7,551 bases of DNA from Thioalkalivibrio sp. (GTDB taxonomy: Bacteria > Pseudomonadota > Gammaproteobacteria > Ectothiorhodospirales > Ectothiorhodospiraceae): the NCBI GenBank assembly GCA_018224485.1, contig JAGTVE010000214.1:1-7551 (forward strand), written 5' to 3'. Of this stretch, positions 1 to 5,810 are shown piece after piece. The notes under the pieces were generated by a model. It had not been told where the DNA came from, did no database searches, and saw only the letters and a program-made list of their open reading frames with translations. The translations under genes were made by a program, and so were the position numbers. Each line of letters begins with the position of its first letter. Position 1 is the stretch's first letter.

Positions 1-262
1 AAACCCCGCTTGTTTGCAGATTGCAAGAGGGGCGAACGGCCGAACGGGTCGCAGGCAAACCCCGGCGGTACCGGAGGGTGCCGTCAGTGCAGGTGTGCCT
101 AGCCGCGTCATCGTCCGTCTCCCCGGATCCCCGATGCCACTCCGTACGAGCCGCATTTCCGGGTCTCCTGATATGAGCGTAGGGGAAACGAAGAGCCGCC
201 ACCGGCGTCCGACTGACGTGCGTCAGTCACACTGGCGAAATCCTTCCGGAGTGCGGCCTGGC
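1..262. other. Gene-free flank of the regulator gene
   Basis: I see no convincing gene here. The only rightward open frame starting in this stretch (from base 14) runs antisense through the whole regulator gene and has the Arg/Gly/Pro-rich composition of a shadow frame. The one clear structure is the dyad at 211-228, listed separately. A gene whose start lies left of the window cannot be excluded. Confidence 0.5.
211..228. promoter_or_regulatory. Perfect 18-bp dyad, FNR/CRP-operator-like
   Basis: The sequence GACTGACGTGCGTCAGTC is a perfect inverted repeat: 7-bp arms around GTGC. Its inner core, TGAC-N4-GTCA, has the geometry of FNR-family operators (TTGAT-N4-ATCAA). It closely resembles the dyad at 1237-1250 on the other side of the regulator gene. 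It lies about 35 bases past the regulator's stop codon, but no T-run follows on that strand, so an intrinsic terminator is unlikely. That it is an operator is inferred from symmetry, spacing and neighbourhood; it could serve a leftward gene beyond the window edge. Confidence 0.45.
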
Positions 263-1018
263 TCAGTGACGGGCGGGCGCCCGCTGGGACTCGAGCTGCA
301 GCTGCTCGGGATCGAAACGGAGCTCGGAGTCGGTTTCAACGAGCCGTCCATCACGTTTGAGCATCGCGATCACTCTGGCCGCGGTTTCACTGGAGATATC
401 CAGCATTCCCGCCATATCGGTGCGGCTGATGCGTGGGCATGGATCGGGATGCGCGAATTCCGCAAGCCACCGCAGAAGCTTCAGCACCCGGTCGCGGGAG
501 GCCCCCGTCGCGACGGTCGCCAGGAAGTCATCGACGTTTCGAAGCTGCGAGAGCCACCGCTGCTGCAACTGGGTGTACAGGGCCGGTTCCCGGTACAGCA
601 GATCGGCCAGGATATCGACGGGTATGCGGCACAAGCCGGCCGGTGTCAGCGTCGTCGCGTTCCGTTCGTAGCAGGACTCGAGAAGGGCCTCCAGGCCCAG
701 CATGTCGCCGGGACCCAGCAGCCGCAGGATACGCTGATGCCCCGACTCGTCCTCGTGCCAGACCTTGATGAACCCGTGCCGGATGGTGAACAGCGAATCC
801 GCGGACTCGCCCGCCCGGATCACCGGGACACCCGCAGGCGGGACAAAGTTCTCGACCCTCAGCAGCAGTCGACCCAGTCTCTGCGGTCCAACCGCTGCGA
901 AGGGCATGCGCGACTCTGACCGGCACTCTCGGCAATCCACCCGGAGCGCCCAGTAATCCCAGAGACAACGCGCTTCGTCATGTTCAGAGGTGATCATCCC
1001 GTGTCGCCCGTCATTCAA
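263..1018 (-). CDS. Crp/Fnr-family transcriptional regulator, FNR-like with incomplete Fe-S ligand set
   Basis: This is a 251-residue cytoplasmic DNA-binding regulator. A cyclic-nucleotide-type beta-roll covers about residues 45-145 (IRAGESADSLFTIRHGFIK, then GPGDMLGLEALLES). A dimerisation helix follows at about 147-175, then a winged helix-turn-helix at about 177-236. The recognition helix reads SSETAARVIAML, keeping the Glu and Arg of the FNR E-xxS-R signature but with Ala for Ser. Cysteines 29, 32 and 130 align with E. coli FNR ligands Cys20, Cys23 and Cys122; the match from the GD motif to Cys130 is ungapped. The position of Cys29 holds Arg37 or Met38. Cys18 and Cys116 are extra. The gene starts with TTG, six bases after an AGGG; an in-frame ATG seven codons later (995-997) would still keep all three ligands. 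It is divergent from the cytochrome operon, its likely target. Family certain; sensing mode unknown. Confidence 0.9.
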   Translation of the reverse strand: MNDGRHGMITSEHDEARCLWDYWALRVDCRECRSESRMPFAAVGPQRLGRLLLRVENFVPPAGVPVIRAGESADSLFTIRHGFIKVWHEDESGHQRILRLLGPGDMLGLEALLESCYERNATTLTPAGLCRIPVDILADLLYREPALYTQLQQRWLSQLRNVDDFLATVATGASRDRVLKLLRWLAEFAHPDPCPRISRTDMAGMLDISSETAARVIAMLKRDGRLVETDSELRFDPEQLQLESQRAPARH

Positions 1019-1236
1019 TCCCTACCCTGAACATAGCAGATCCGCCGGGTTCCGCCTCAGCCGGTCCGGTCGAACCGGGCGCATCCGTCTCTCACGGCCA
1101 TCGACCGCGGCGTGTCTCCCCGGGGCTTTTTGTCGAAGGCTCATCGCAGGGTGCAGGTCTCGCCGGCCCCCGATACGATGGAAATCGTGAGCGAGCAGGC
1201 GCAGAGGTAGTGGCATGGGCACGTATCGAGCCATAA

Positions 1237-1250
1237 TTGACAACGGTCAG
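1237..1250. promoter_or_regulatory. FNR-operator-like dyad upstream of cytochrome operon
   Basis: TTGAC-AACG-GTCAG is an imperfect inverted repeat, with four of five base pairs matching across a 4-base spacer. It has the length and spacing of an FNR box (TTGAT-N4-ATCAA) and shares TGAC-N4-GTCAG with the perfect dyad at 211-228. It sits about 200 bases before the first cytochrome gene and about 220 bases before the divergent regulator. TTGACA at 1237-1242 also reads as an ideal -35, but nothing resembling a -10 lies 16-18 bases further on. Regulation by the adjacent FNR-like protein is an inference. Confidence 0.4.
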
Positions 1251-1265
1251 TACAGATCCCACGGC

Positions 1266-1293
1266 TTGACTGTGCTTCGCCTATACCTATCAC
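1266..1293 (+). promoter_or_regulatory. Possible sigma-70 promoter for the cytochrome operon
   Basis: TTGACT at 1266-1271 matches the -35 consensus at five of six positions. With a 16-base spacer, TATCAC (1288-1293) is a weak -10; TATACC (1282-1287) is a better -10 but too close to this -35. The stretch around 1282-1290 is locally AT-rich compared with its surroundings. If TATCAC is used, transcription would begin near 1300, too late for the ATG at 1307 to have its own ribosome-binding site and consistent with translation from 1364 or 1448. Confidence 0.25.
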
Positions 1294-1447
1294 AGGAGTT
1301 GACCATATGCCGATGGTGGCCTCGGGACAAGGATTGGGGCCGTGGACCATCGAGGAGCGATCGATGACTGCTGAATCGACTGTTGGCGGCCCGCTGGATG
1401 CTCACAGCCTCGCGATCTCAAGCCGCACAACTGCAGGAGTGCACACC
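1294..1447 (+). other. In-frame upstream extension with two extra AGGAG/ATG start signals
   Basis: The reading frame of the tetraheme cytochrome stays open for 47 codons before the start I chose. Within it, ATG at 1307 follows AGGAG (1294-1298) by 8 bases and ATG at 1364 follows AGGAG (1353-1357) by 6 bases. Initiation at either would put 47 or 28 mostly polar residues before the signal peptide, which would be expected to hinder export. The predicted extension is not recognisable. It may be an untranslated leader open by chance, a leader peptide or a remnant. Confidence 0.3.
1435..1439 (+). promoter_or_regulatory. Ribosome-binding site AGGAG deciding the cytochrome start
   Basis: AGGAG lies 8 bases before ATG 1448. 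The combination of this good Shine-Dalgarno sequence and an immediate signal peptide at the N-terminus makes 1448 the best start, although two upstream in-frame ATGs also have AGGAG. Confidence 0.65.
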
Positions 1448-2068
1448 ATGATTCCGTCTCACCTCAGGCCGTTGCTACTCTTCACACTTCTGTTATTCGG
1501 CGTTTTCCTGAATCCGGTCTCGCTTGGCGCCTCCGACGCCGAGAGCGGAATCGCCTACGTCGGAGAATCCCGTTGCAAGGCCTGTCACAACATCCCCAAG
1601 ACCGGCCTCTTCCATGACGACTGGGCGGCAACAGCGCATGCCAGGGCGTTCGACGCGCTGACCGAGGACGAGAGGCGTAACCCGCAATGCCTCGAGTGCC
1701 ACACCACCGGTTATGGCGCGCCCGGCGGCTTCGTAAGCCTGGCCGAAACGCCGAAGATGGCCAACGTGCAGTGCGAATCCTGCCACGGACCCGGGGCGGA
1801 GCATCTTGCCAGCGCCATACGCAACATGAGAAACCCCGCGGCGGTCGTCCCGCCGCCCACAGTGCCGGACGAGATGAACTGCAGGGGCTGCCACAACGAA
1901 CGCAGCCCGACCTGGAGAGAGGACCGTTACGTTGCACCGAACGGCAAGAAATCCGGGTTCAACTACGAGATGGCCTTTCCGCGGGCAGCGCACGTCGATG
2001 TATTCCGTGCCCTGGGGCAGGACGATCCTGATCCCTATCAGCCGCGCGTGCGGGTTCCGTGCGAATGA
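1448..2068 (+). CDS. Secreted tetraheme cytochrome c, c554-like
   Basis: This 206-residue exported c-type cytochrome probably carries electrons in the periplasm. A signal peptide occupies residues 1-28 (hydrophobic core LLLFTLLLFGVF, likely cleavage after SLGA). Four CxxCH heme-attachment motifs lie at 43-47, 81-85, 109-113 and 145-149. Around them are features typical of the cytochrome c554 family: YVGESRCKACH at the start of the mature domain, a candidate distal ligand His64 in ATAHARAF, CLECHTTGYG-PGGF, and CESCHGPGAEH with His119. It is first of three genes; its TGA overlaps an ATG in another frame (2065) and the barrel gene starts 9 bases downstream, so the genes are almost certainly co-transcribed. 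The protein would need the Ccm or Ccs heme-ligation system, not seen here. The most likely job is feeding or draining the outer-membrane conduit encoded next; the redox partner is not identifiable. Export and four hemes are sure; the exact family is probable. Confidence 0.88.
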   Translation: MIPSHLRPLLLFTLLLFGVFLNPVSLGASDAESGIAYVGESRCKACHNIPKTGLFHDDWAATAHARAFDALTEDERRNPQCLECHTTGYGAPGGFVSLAETPKMANVQCESCHGPGAEHLASAIRNMRNPAAVVPPPTVPDEMNCRGCHNERSPTWREDRYVAPNGKKSGFNYEMAFPRAAHVDVFRALGQDDPDPYQPRVRVPCE

Positions 2069-2077
2069 AGAAGAGCC

Positions 2078-3628
2078 ATGAGCGTGAATGCTTTCACTGG
2101 CGGAGCACGATCCCCACCCGGTCCGGGGACACCGCCGTCATGCCGGCATCGCTCCTGGTTCGGGCCGATCTTCGGCGTGAGCGCGACACTGGCCATCACG
2201 CTGGCGCCCTGGCCGGTGCTGTGCCAGGAGGATGTCCCCGTCAACGCGGTGGAGACCGATAACAGCACCGAGCAGCCGATCGACCCGTCCTCGTTATCCT
2301 TTTCCGGAACACTGGACGCCACCTACGGCCTGCGCCGTTTCTCTGGGCGCAGCGACAAGGATCTGCAGACCTTCCTGTCGCTGCGTGCCGAGGATATCGT
2401 TGCGGATCGGCTGGATGCCGCCATCTCCCTCTACTGGCACGATGACCTGGATGGCCTCTCCAGTCCTCCCGCTGGCGAGACCGTGACGGAAGAACCCCGG
2501 CCGGGACGTCGAGGCGAGGGGCGCCGACGGCGGGATGCCTACGAGGTCGATCCACGCGCGTCGGACCCGTTCCTCGACCTCGACCAGGCCGCCGACAACG
2601 ATTTTCGGCTCTACACGGCCTACGCGAACCTCAACCACGCTGGCATTCCCGGCGGCAGTCTCCGCCTTGGACGTCAGTTCATCGACGAGATCGACTTCGT
2701 CCACTTCGACGGTGCCTCCGTGCAATTGCGGCCCACCCCTCGCGTGGACGCCAAGGTCTTCGGGGGAAGGCCGGTCAGCTTCTTCTCGGGAACCTCCGGT
2801 GAATCACTCTACGGCACCCGGGGCGAGTTCCGGCCCACCTCCCGGGCAAGGGCTGCCGCAACCTACTATCGCTACGAAGGCACCCGCGTTACGGACAAGC
2901 TGCTCTCGGTGGAGGGCTGGTACCGCTGGTCTCCCTGGACGCAGTCCCACCTGAAGTACTCCTGGCTGAACTCCGACCCCTACATCGTGCAGACGGATCA
3001 CTTCTTTCGCGCGGACTCGGCGGACCTCGACCTCAGCCTGCAGACCGTGAGTCTGCTGGAGCCGGTGGGCGCAAGCACGCTCAATTTCAATCCCTATTTC
3101 CCGCTGCTGAACAGCTTCACGCCCTTTGACTACGGCTCCATTCTGGCGATCAAGGGGCTCGGCGAGAGACTGAGCCTGCGCGCCGGTATCGACCTCCGCA
3201 GGGCGGAGGGCGTGGACGATCCCGTGACCGGCTTCAACAACCGTGACTTTCGACGAGGCACGCTCGGAGTCGAGGTCAGACCGGCCGAGACACTGACGCT
3301 CGCCCTGGATGCGGAGTACTGGGAGGTCGATGCAGACGACCGTTTCAGCGGCCTTTCCGGCGAGGTTGATTACCGCCCGACATCGCGCTGGACGCTGACC
3401 GCGGGGGCCGAATACGGCGAATACGTCCAGGTTTACCGGGACGAACTCGCCTTCCTCTTCGGCGAAGAGAAGACCTTCCGCATCACTCCCGACGTGATTA
3501 CGTATTTTGCAAGCGCTCGATGGCAGGATGGTCGGGTCGCCCTCTCGGCAGCGCTGGAACATGAGGACAACAGTGAGGACAGCGATGACTGGCTCCGATT
3601 CCAGATGCGCCTGGGCCTGCGGTTCTAG
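2078..3628 (+). CDS. Outer-membrane beta-barrel protein of a putative porin-cytochrome conduit
   Basis: This 516-residue protein has a hydrophobic export segment at about residues 27-49. The remainder is a chain of short amphipathic stretches with alternating residues, for example SLRLGRQFI, ARAAATYYRYEG, LTLALDAEYWEV and WTLTAGAEYGEY. It ends LRFQMRLGLRF, with the C-terminal Phe typical of BAM-assembled outer-membrane barrels. A long charged loop at about 128-174 contains an arginine cluster (141-152). MtrB-type barrels have an N-terminal CxxC, absent here, so this is not an obvious MtrB/PioB. The ATG at 2078 gives an unusually long n-region of about 26 residues rich in Gly, Pro and Arg; the only later candidate, GTG at 2177, would cut into the signal peptide. 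Flanked by a periplasmic cytochrome and an 11-heme lipoprotein, it most likely forms the sheath of an electron conduit. Barrel sure; conduit role inferred. Confidence 0.85.
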   Translation: MSVNAFTGGARSPPGPGTPPSCRHRSWFGPIFGVSATLAITLAPWPVLCQEDVPVNAVETDNSTEQPIDPSSLSFSGTLDATYGLRRFSGRSDKDLQTFLSLRAEDIVADRLDAAISLYWHDDLDGLSSPPAGETVTEEPRPGRRGEGRRRRDAYEVDPRASDPFLDLDQAADNDFRLYTAYANLNHAGIPGGSLRLGRQFIDEIDFVHFDGASVQLRPTPRVDAKVFGGRPVSFFSGTSGESLYGTRGEFRPTSRARAAATYYRYEGTRVTDKLLSVEGWYRWSPWTQSHLKYSWLNSDPYIVQTDHFFRADSADLDLSLQTVSLLEPVGASTLNFNPYFPLLNSFTPFDYGSILAIKGLGERLSLRAGIDLRRAEGVDDPVTGFNNRDFRRGTLGVEVRPAETLTLALDAEYWEVDADDRFSGLSGEVDYRPTSRWTLTAGAEYGEYVQVYRDELAFLFGEEKTFRITPDVITYFASARWQDGRVALSAALEHEDNSEDSDDWLRFQMRLGLRF

Positions 3629-3629
3629 G

Positions 3630-4589
3630 ATGGGCCGGGTGAGGCAATACCTCGCGGCCATCCTGCTGATGCTCGCCGCGGTCGCCCTTGCCGGTTGCGA
3701 CGGGGACGAGACGACGGAGGTGGCGGGCACCTTCCCCCACCAGCCCCACCTCGAGCTCTACCTGCCTTGTGCGACCTGCCATGAACTGCAGGGCGATACC
3801 TTCGAGAAAGGCTCCATGCAGACCTGTGTGACCTGCCACGACCTTGACGACGAAGCGGTGTTCGGTGGCTGCGAGGACTGCCATCAGCGCCACCAGGTGG
3901 AGGTCACCGAGGACTCGGTCCTGAACCATCGTCCGTTCTTCGCCTCGATGCTACCCAGCAATCTCCGGGATGTTCGCTACCGGCACGCGGACTTTCCCGT
4001 GGAGAACGAGGATCAGTGCCTGGACTGTCACCAGAACCTGACCACCTCGACGGGCTCCACGTTTGCCAATATTCCCACAATGGACGCCGCAATGGCGGCA
4101 CACGAGGGCCGGGGGCTTTCCCTGGAGTGCGAGACGTGCCACCTGGAGCTGAACCGGCTTACGCCTCCGATGACCCACGACAGCCACTGGGCCGAGCTGC
4201 ACGGGCGCGTCTCGATGTTCGACGCCCAAGGCCAGTGCCTGCTGTGTCATCAAGAGAGCACCTGCAGCACCTGTCACAGCCTTGAGAAGCCGCGCGATCA
4301 CACCAGCCTCTTTCGCAGGAAGACCCACGGAATGCTGGCGTCCTGGGATCGCTCACGCTGCCTGACCTGCCATCGGTACGACGCCTGCGTTTCCTGTCAT
4401 CGGGCGTCGGCAAACCCCATTCCGCCCCGAGGATTTCACAGGCCGGATGCCTCGTGCCTTGGCTGCCATAGCCCCGCTGCCGCGGAATTTGCAGGCCGCA
4501 ACCGCCCGCCGGAGCGATTCAAGCCCATGCCCCACCGCATGCTGATGGGCGCCTCGGCACAGAAATGCCTGGAATGCCACCGTTTCTGA
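3630..4589 (+). CDS. Undecaheme c-type cytochrome lipoprotein
   Basis: This 319-residue lipoprotein carries eleven CxxCH motifs, at residues 47, 66, 81, 130, 167, 203, 212, 244, 253, 276 and 313, or about one heme per 29 residues. Some thirteen further histidines (including 37, 40, 88, 100, 119, 158, 183, 186, 191, 233, 270, 302) could supply distal ligands, so bis-His low-spin hemes are likely. The signal peptide is type II: hydrophobic residues 7-20, lipobox LAGC, acylated Cys23. Asp follows at +2, which in E. coli is an inner-membrane retention signal. The start is ATG 3630, one base after the barrel's stop; it has no good ribosome-binding site, suggesting translational coupling. An in-frame ATG at 3507 lies inside the barrel gene and would spoil the signal peptide. 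The heme density is like MtrA-type wires that thread a barrel, though MtrA is not a lipoprotein. Eleven hemes are certain; position in the membrane is not. Confidence 0.9.
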   Translation: MGRVRQYLAAILLMLAAVALAGCDGDETTEVAGTFPHQPHLELYLPCATCHELQGDTFEKGSMQTCVTCHDLDDEAVFGGCEDCHQRHQVEVTEDSVLNHRPFFASMLPSNLRDVRYRHADFPVENEDQCLDCHQNLTTSTGSTFANIPTMDAAMAAHEGRGLSLECETCHLELNRLTPPMTHDSHWAELHGRVSMFDAQGQCLLCHQESTCSTCHSLEKPRDHTSLFRRKTHGMLASWDRSRCLTCHRYDACVSCHRASANPIPPRGFHRPDASCLGCHSPAAAEFAGRNRPPERFKPMPHRMLMGASAQKCLECHRF

Positions 4590-4594
4590 TGCAG

Positions 4595-4710
4595 TCCGCC
4601 CTCCGGGCCCGCCTTCGGCGATTCGAGTCGCTCCAGGCGGATTAGTCCCCGCAAGCGCGGGAGGGGAATCTTCATCGTCAGAGGTGGCCACGGGCCATGG
4701 CAGTCAGGCG
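4595..4710. repeat. Dispersed repeat, copy A
   Basis: This GC-rich element begins five bases after the undecaheme cytochrome stop. Positions 4596-4652 match 7173-7229 (copy C) at 52 of 57 bases. Its 3' core 4671-4707 matches 7012-7048 (copy B) at 32 of 37 bases. In between, CCCGC-AAGC-GCGGG (4648-4661) forms a small hairpin followed by a poor T-run, so it might act as a weak terminator for the cytochrome operon. No protein-coding potential is credible. The rest of the spacer up to 4784 shows nothing else. Confidence 0.75.
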
Positions 4711-4784
4711 CCGCCCACTGACCCGTCCGACGAAGCGCTACACTAGCGGCGGCTGAGATTCCACGAGAGGCGGACCCCGGCAAG

Positions 4785-5693
4785 ATGGACAAGGAAAGCG
4801 GACAGACACTGTGGTTTACCCGCCGCGACGGGGAGGTTCGCGGCCCCCATCCAGCGGGGCTGATCTCCCGCTTTCTGATCATTGGCCGGCTGACGCCGGA
4901 AGACGAGATCAGCCTGGATCGGGAGACCTGGCTGCCCATTCGCGAACACCGCCAGCTCATTCCCGAGGAACTCGAGCACGCGGACACATCCGAGGGACGC
5001 GAGCGCCTGCTGCGGGCGCGACTGCGCGAGGACGAGCGCGTGCGCGACCGACGGGAGGGCGACGGGCCTCCGCCGGAAACCGCCGAACCGCGCGGGCCCG
5101 ACCGGCGCCGACCCGAACCCCCGGAAATCATCAGTCACCGCCGCAAACGTGCGCAGTGGCTGAGCCGGCCCGGAGCCACGCTCGATGCCGCGATGCGCGG
5201 CCCGGCCCCCTGGCTCCTCGCGGCCGCCGCGACCCTGGTGGCCGTTCTGTTGTTCTTCTGGGCCACGGATCGGGGTGCACCAGCCGAACCTCCCGCCTGC
5301 CACCTCCCGCCGGCACCCGAGGTCAACTGGAGTTACTGCCGGATGCCGGGCATGGACCTGCGCGGGGCGGACCTGAGCCGCGCCCTGCTCCGCAATACCG
5401 ATCTCCTGGGTTCGCGCCTCGAGGGCGCCCGATTGGTGGAGGCGGACCTGAGCTATGCCGAGCTGCAGCGCACGCTTCTGGAGCGCGCCGATCTGCGTCG
5501 GGCCACGATCATCGGAGCCGCACTGCAGAACGCGGTGCTGACCGACGCCCGGCTGGATGGAGCGGATCTCAGCTTCGTGAATCTGACCGGGGCCAGCATT
5601 GCAGGCGCCTCGTTCGACGGCGCCATCCTCGACCGGGCGGTGTGGATAGACGGCAGGATCTGCGCGACCGGGTCGGTCGGGACCTGCGACTGA
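4785..5693 (+). CDS. GYF_2-like / transmembrane / pentapeptide-repeat protein
   Basis: This 302-residue protein has three parts. Residues 7-60 (LWFTRRDGEVRGPHPAGLISRFLI... DRETWLPI) resemble the GYF_2 domain, a probable peptide-binding module. Residues 61-138 are very charged and Arg/Pro-rich. One membrane helix at about 141-160 follows the basic patch HRRKR, so by the positive-inside rule the GYF part should be cytoplasmic and the C-terminus periplasmic. Residues 188-287 are pentapeptide repeats of the A(D/N)Lxx type (MDLRGADLSRALLRNTDLLGS and on), expected to fold as a right-handed quadrilateral beta-helix. The tail WIDGRICATGSVGTCD and Cys172/Cys185 could form periplasmic disulfides. The ribosome-binding site is weak (GAGAGG, 4765-4770, rather far from the ATG). 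Function unknown; perhaps a membrane scaffold. A separate transcription unit from the cytochromes seems likely because copy A intervenes. Confidence 0.82.
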   Translation: MDKESGQTLWFTRRDGEVRGPHPAGLISRFLIIGRLTPEDEISLDRETWLPIREHRQLIPEELEHADTSEGRERLLRARLREDERVRDRREGDGPPPETAEPRGPDRRRPEPPEIISHRRKRAQWLSRPGATLDAAMRGPAPWLLAAAATLVAVLLFFWATDRGAPAEPPACHLPPAPEVNWSYCRMPGMDLRGADLSRALLRNTDLLGSRLEGARLVEADLSYAELQRTLLERADLRRATIIGAALQNAVLTDARLDGADLSFVNLTGASIAGASFDGAILDRAVWIDGRICATGSVGTCD

Positions 5694-5706
5694 AGGCGTT
5701 CACGGT

Positions 5707-5732
5707 GGTGGGCCCGCTGCGCTTGGCCCACC
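5707..5732. repeat. REP-like palindrome
   Basis: GGTGGGCC (5707-5714) and GGCCCACC (5725-5732) are perfect inverted arms around a 10-base loop, followed by CTACGGG. The general form GGTGGGC...GCCCACCCTACG is a familiar dispersed palindrome of proteobacterial spacers. It lies 13 bases after the pentapeptide gene and could stabilise or end its transcript, but no T-run follows. The rest of the spacer to 5810 shows no clear signal. Confidence 0.6.
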
Positions 5733-5810
5733 CTACGGGACTCGTGGGTGATCAACAGCAGTGCTGTGGCGTTATCGGCGGCGACATCATAAGCTCTGCA
5801 ACGATCCGTC

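Larger units (their letters stand above)
1019..1447. other. Divergent intergenic region between regulator and cytochrome operon
   Basis: This stretch of about 430 bases separates two divergently read genes and should hold both promoters. It contains an operator-like dyad (1237-1250), a possible rightward promoter (1266-1293) and the multiple start signals described separately. On the minus strand TATGTT (1035-1030) could be a -10 element for the regulator; it would place transcription start close to the TTG codon and so favour the internal ATG at 997. I found no convincing -35 for it. No separate gene is supported here. Confidence 0.5.

Noticed and set aside
211..228. Dyad as an intrinsic terminator of the regulator gene
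   Set aside because: Position would fit, but the 7-bp stem is short and followed by GGACGCC on the transcript strand, with no U-run.
14..919. Long rightward open frame of 301 codons over the regulator gene
   Set aside because: It is antisense to a clear Crp/Fnr protein and has shadow-like Arg/Gly/Pro composition and no recognisable domain.
1237..1265. Promoter using TTGACA (1237-1242) as -35
   Set aside because: The six-base windows 16-18 bases downstream (around 1259-1265) are GC-rich and do not resemble a -10; the operator-like reading fits better.
3507..3629. Earlier in-frame ATG for the undecaheme cytochrome
   Set aside because: It lies within the barrel coding sequence and would bury the lipoprotein signal peptide; ATG 3630 puts the lipobox at the correct distance.
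2804..3730. Leftward open frame of 308 codons opposite the barrel gene
   Set aside because: It crosses the junction of two well-supported rightward genes and has no signature; a GC-driven shadow.
4702..4720. GTCAG ... CTGAC inverted pair as a third operator
   Set aside because: The half-sites point the other way and are 10 bases apart, unlike the TGAC-N4-GTCA dyads; the left half is part of repeat copy A.
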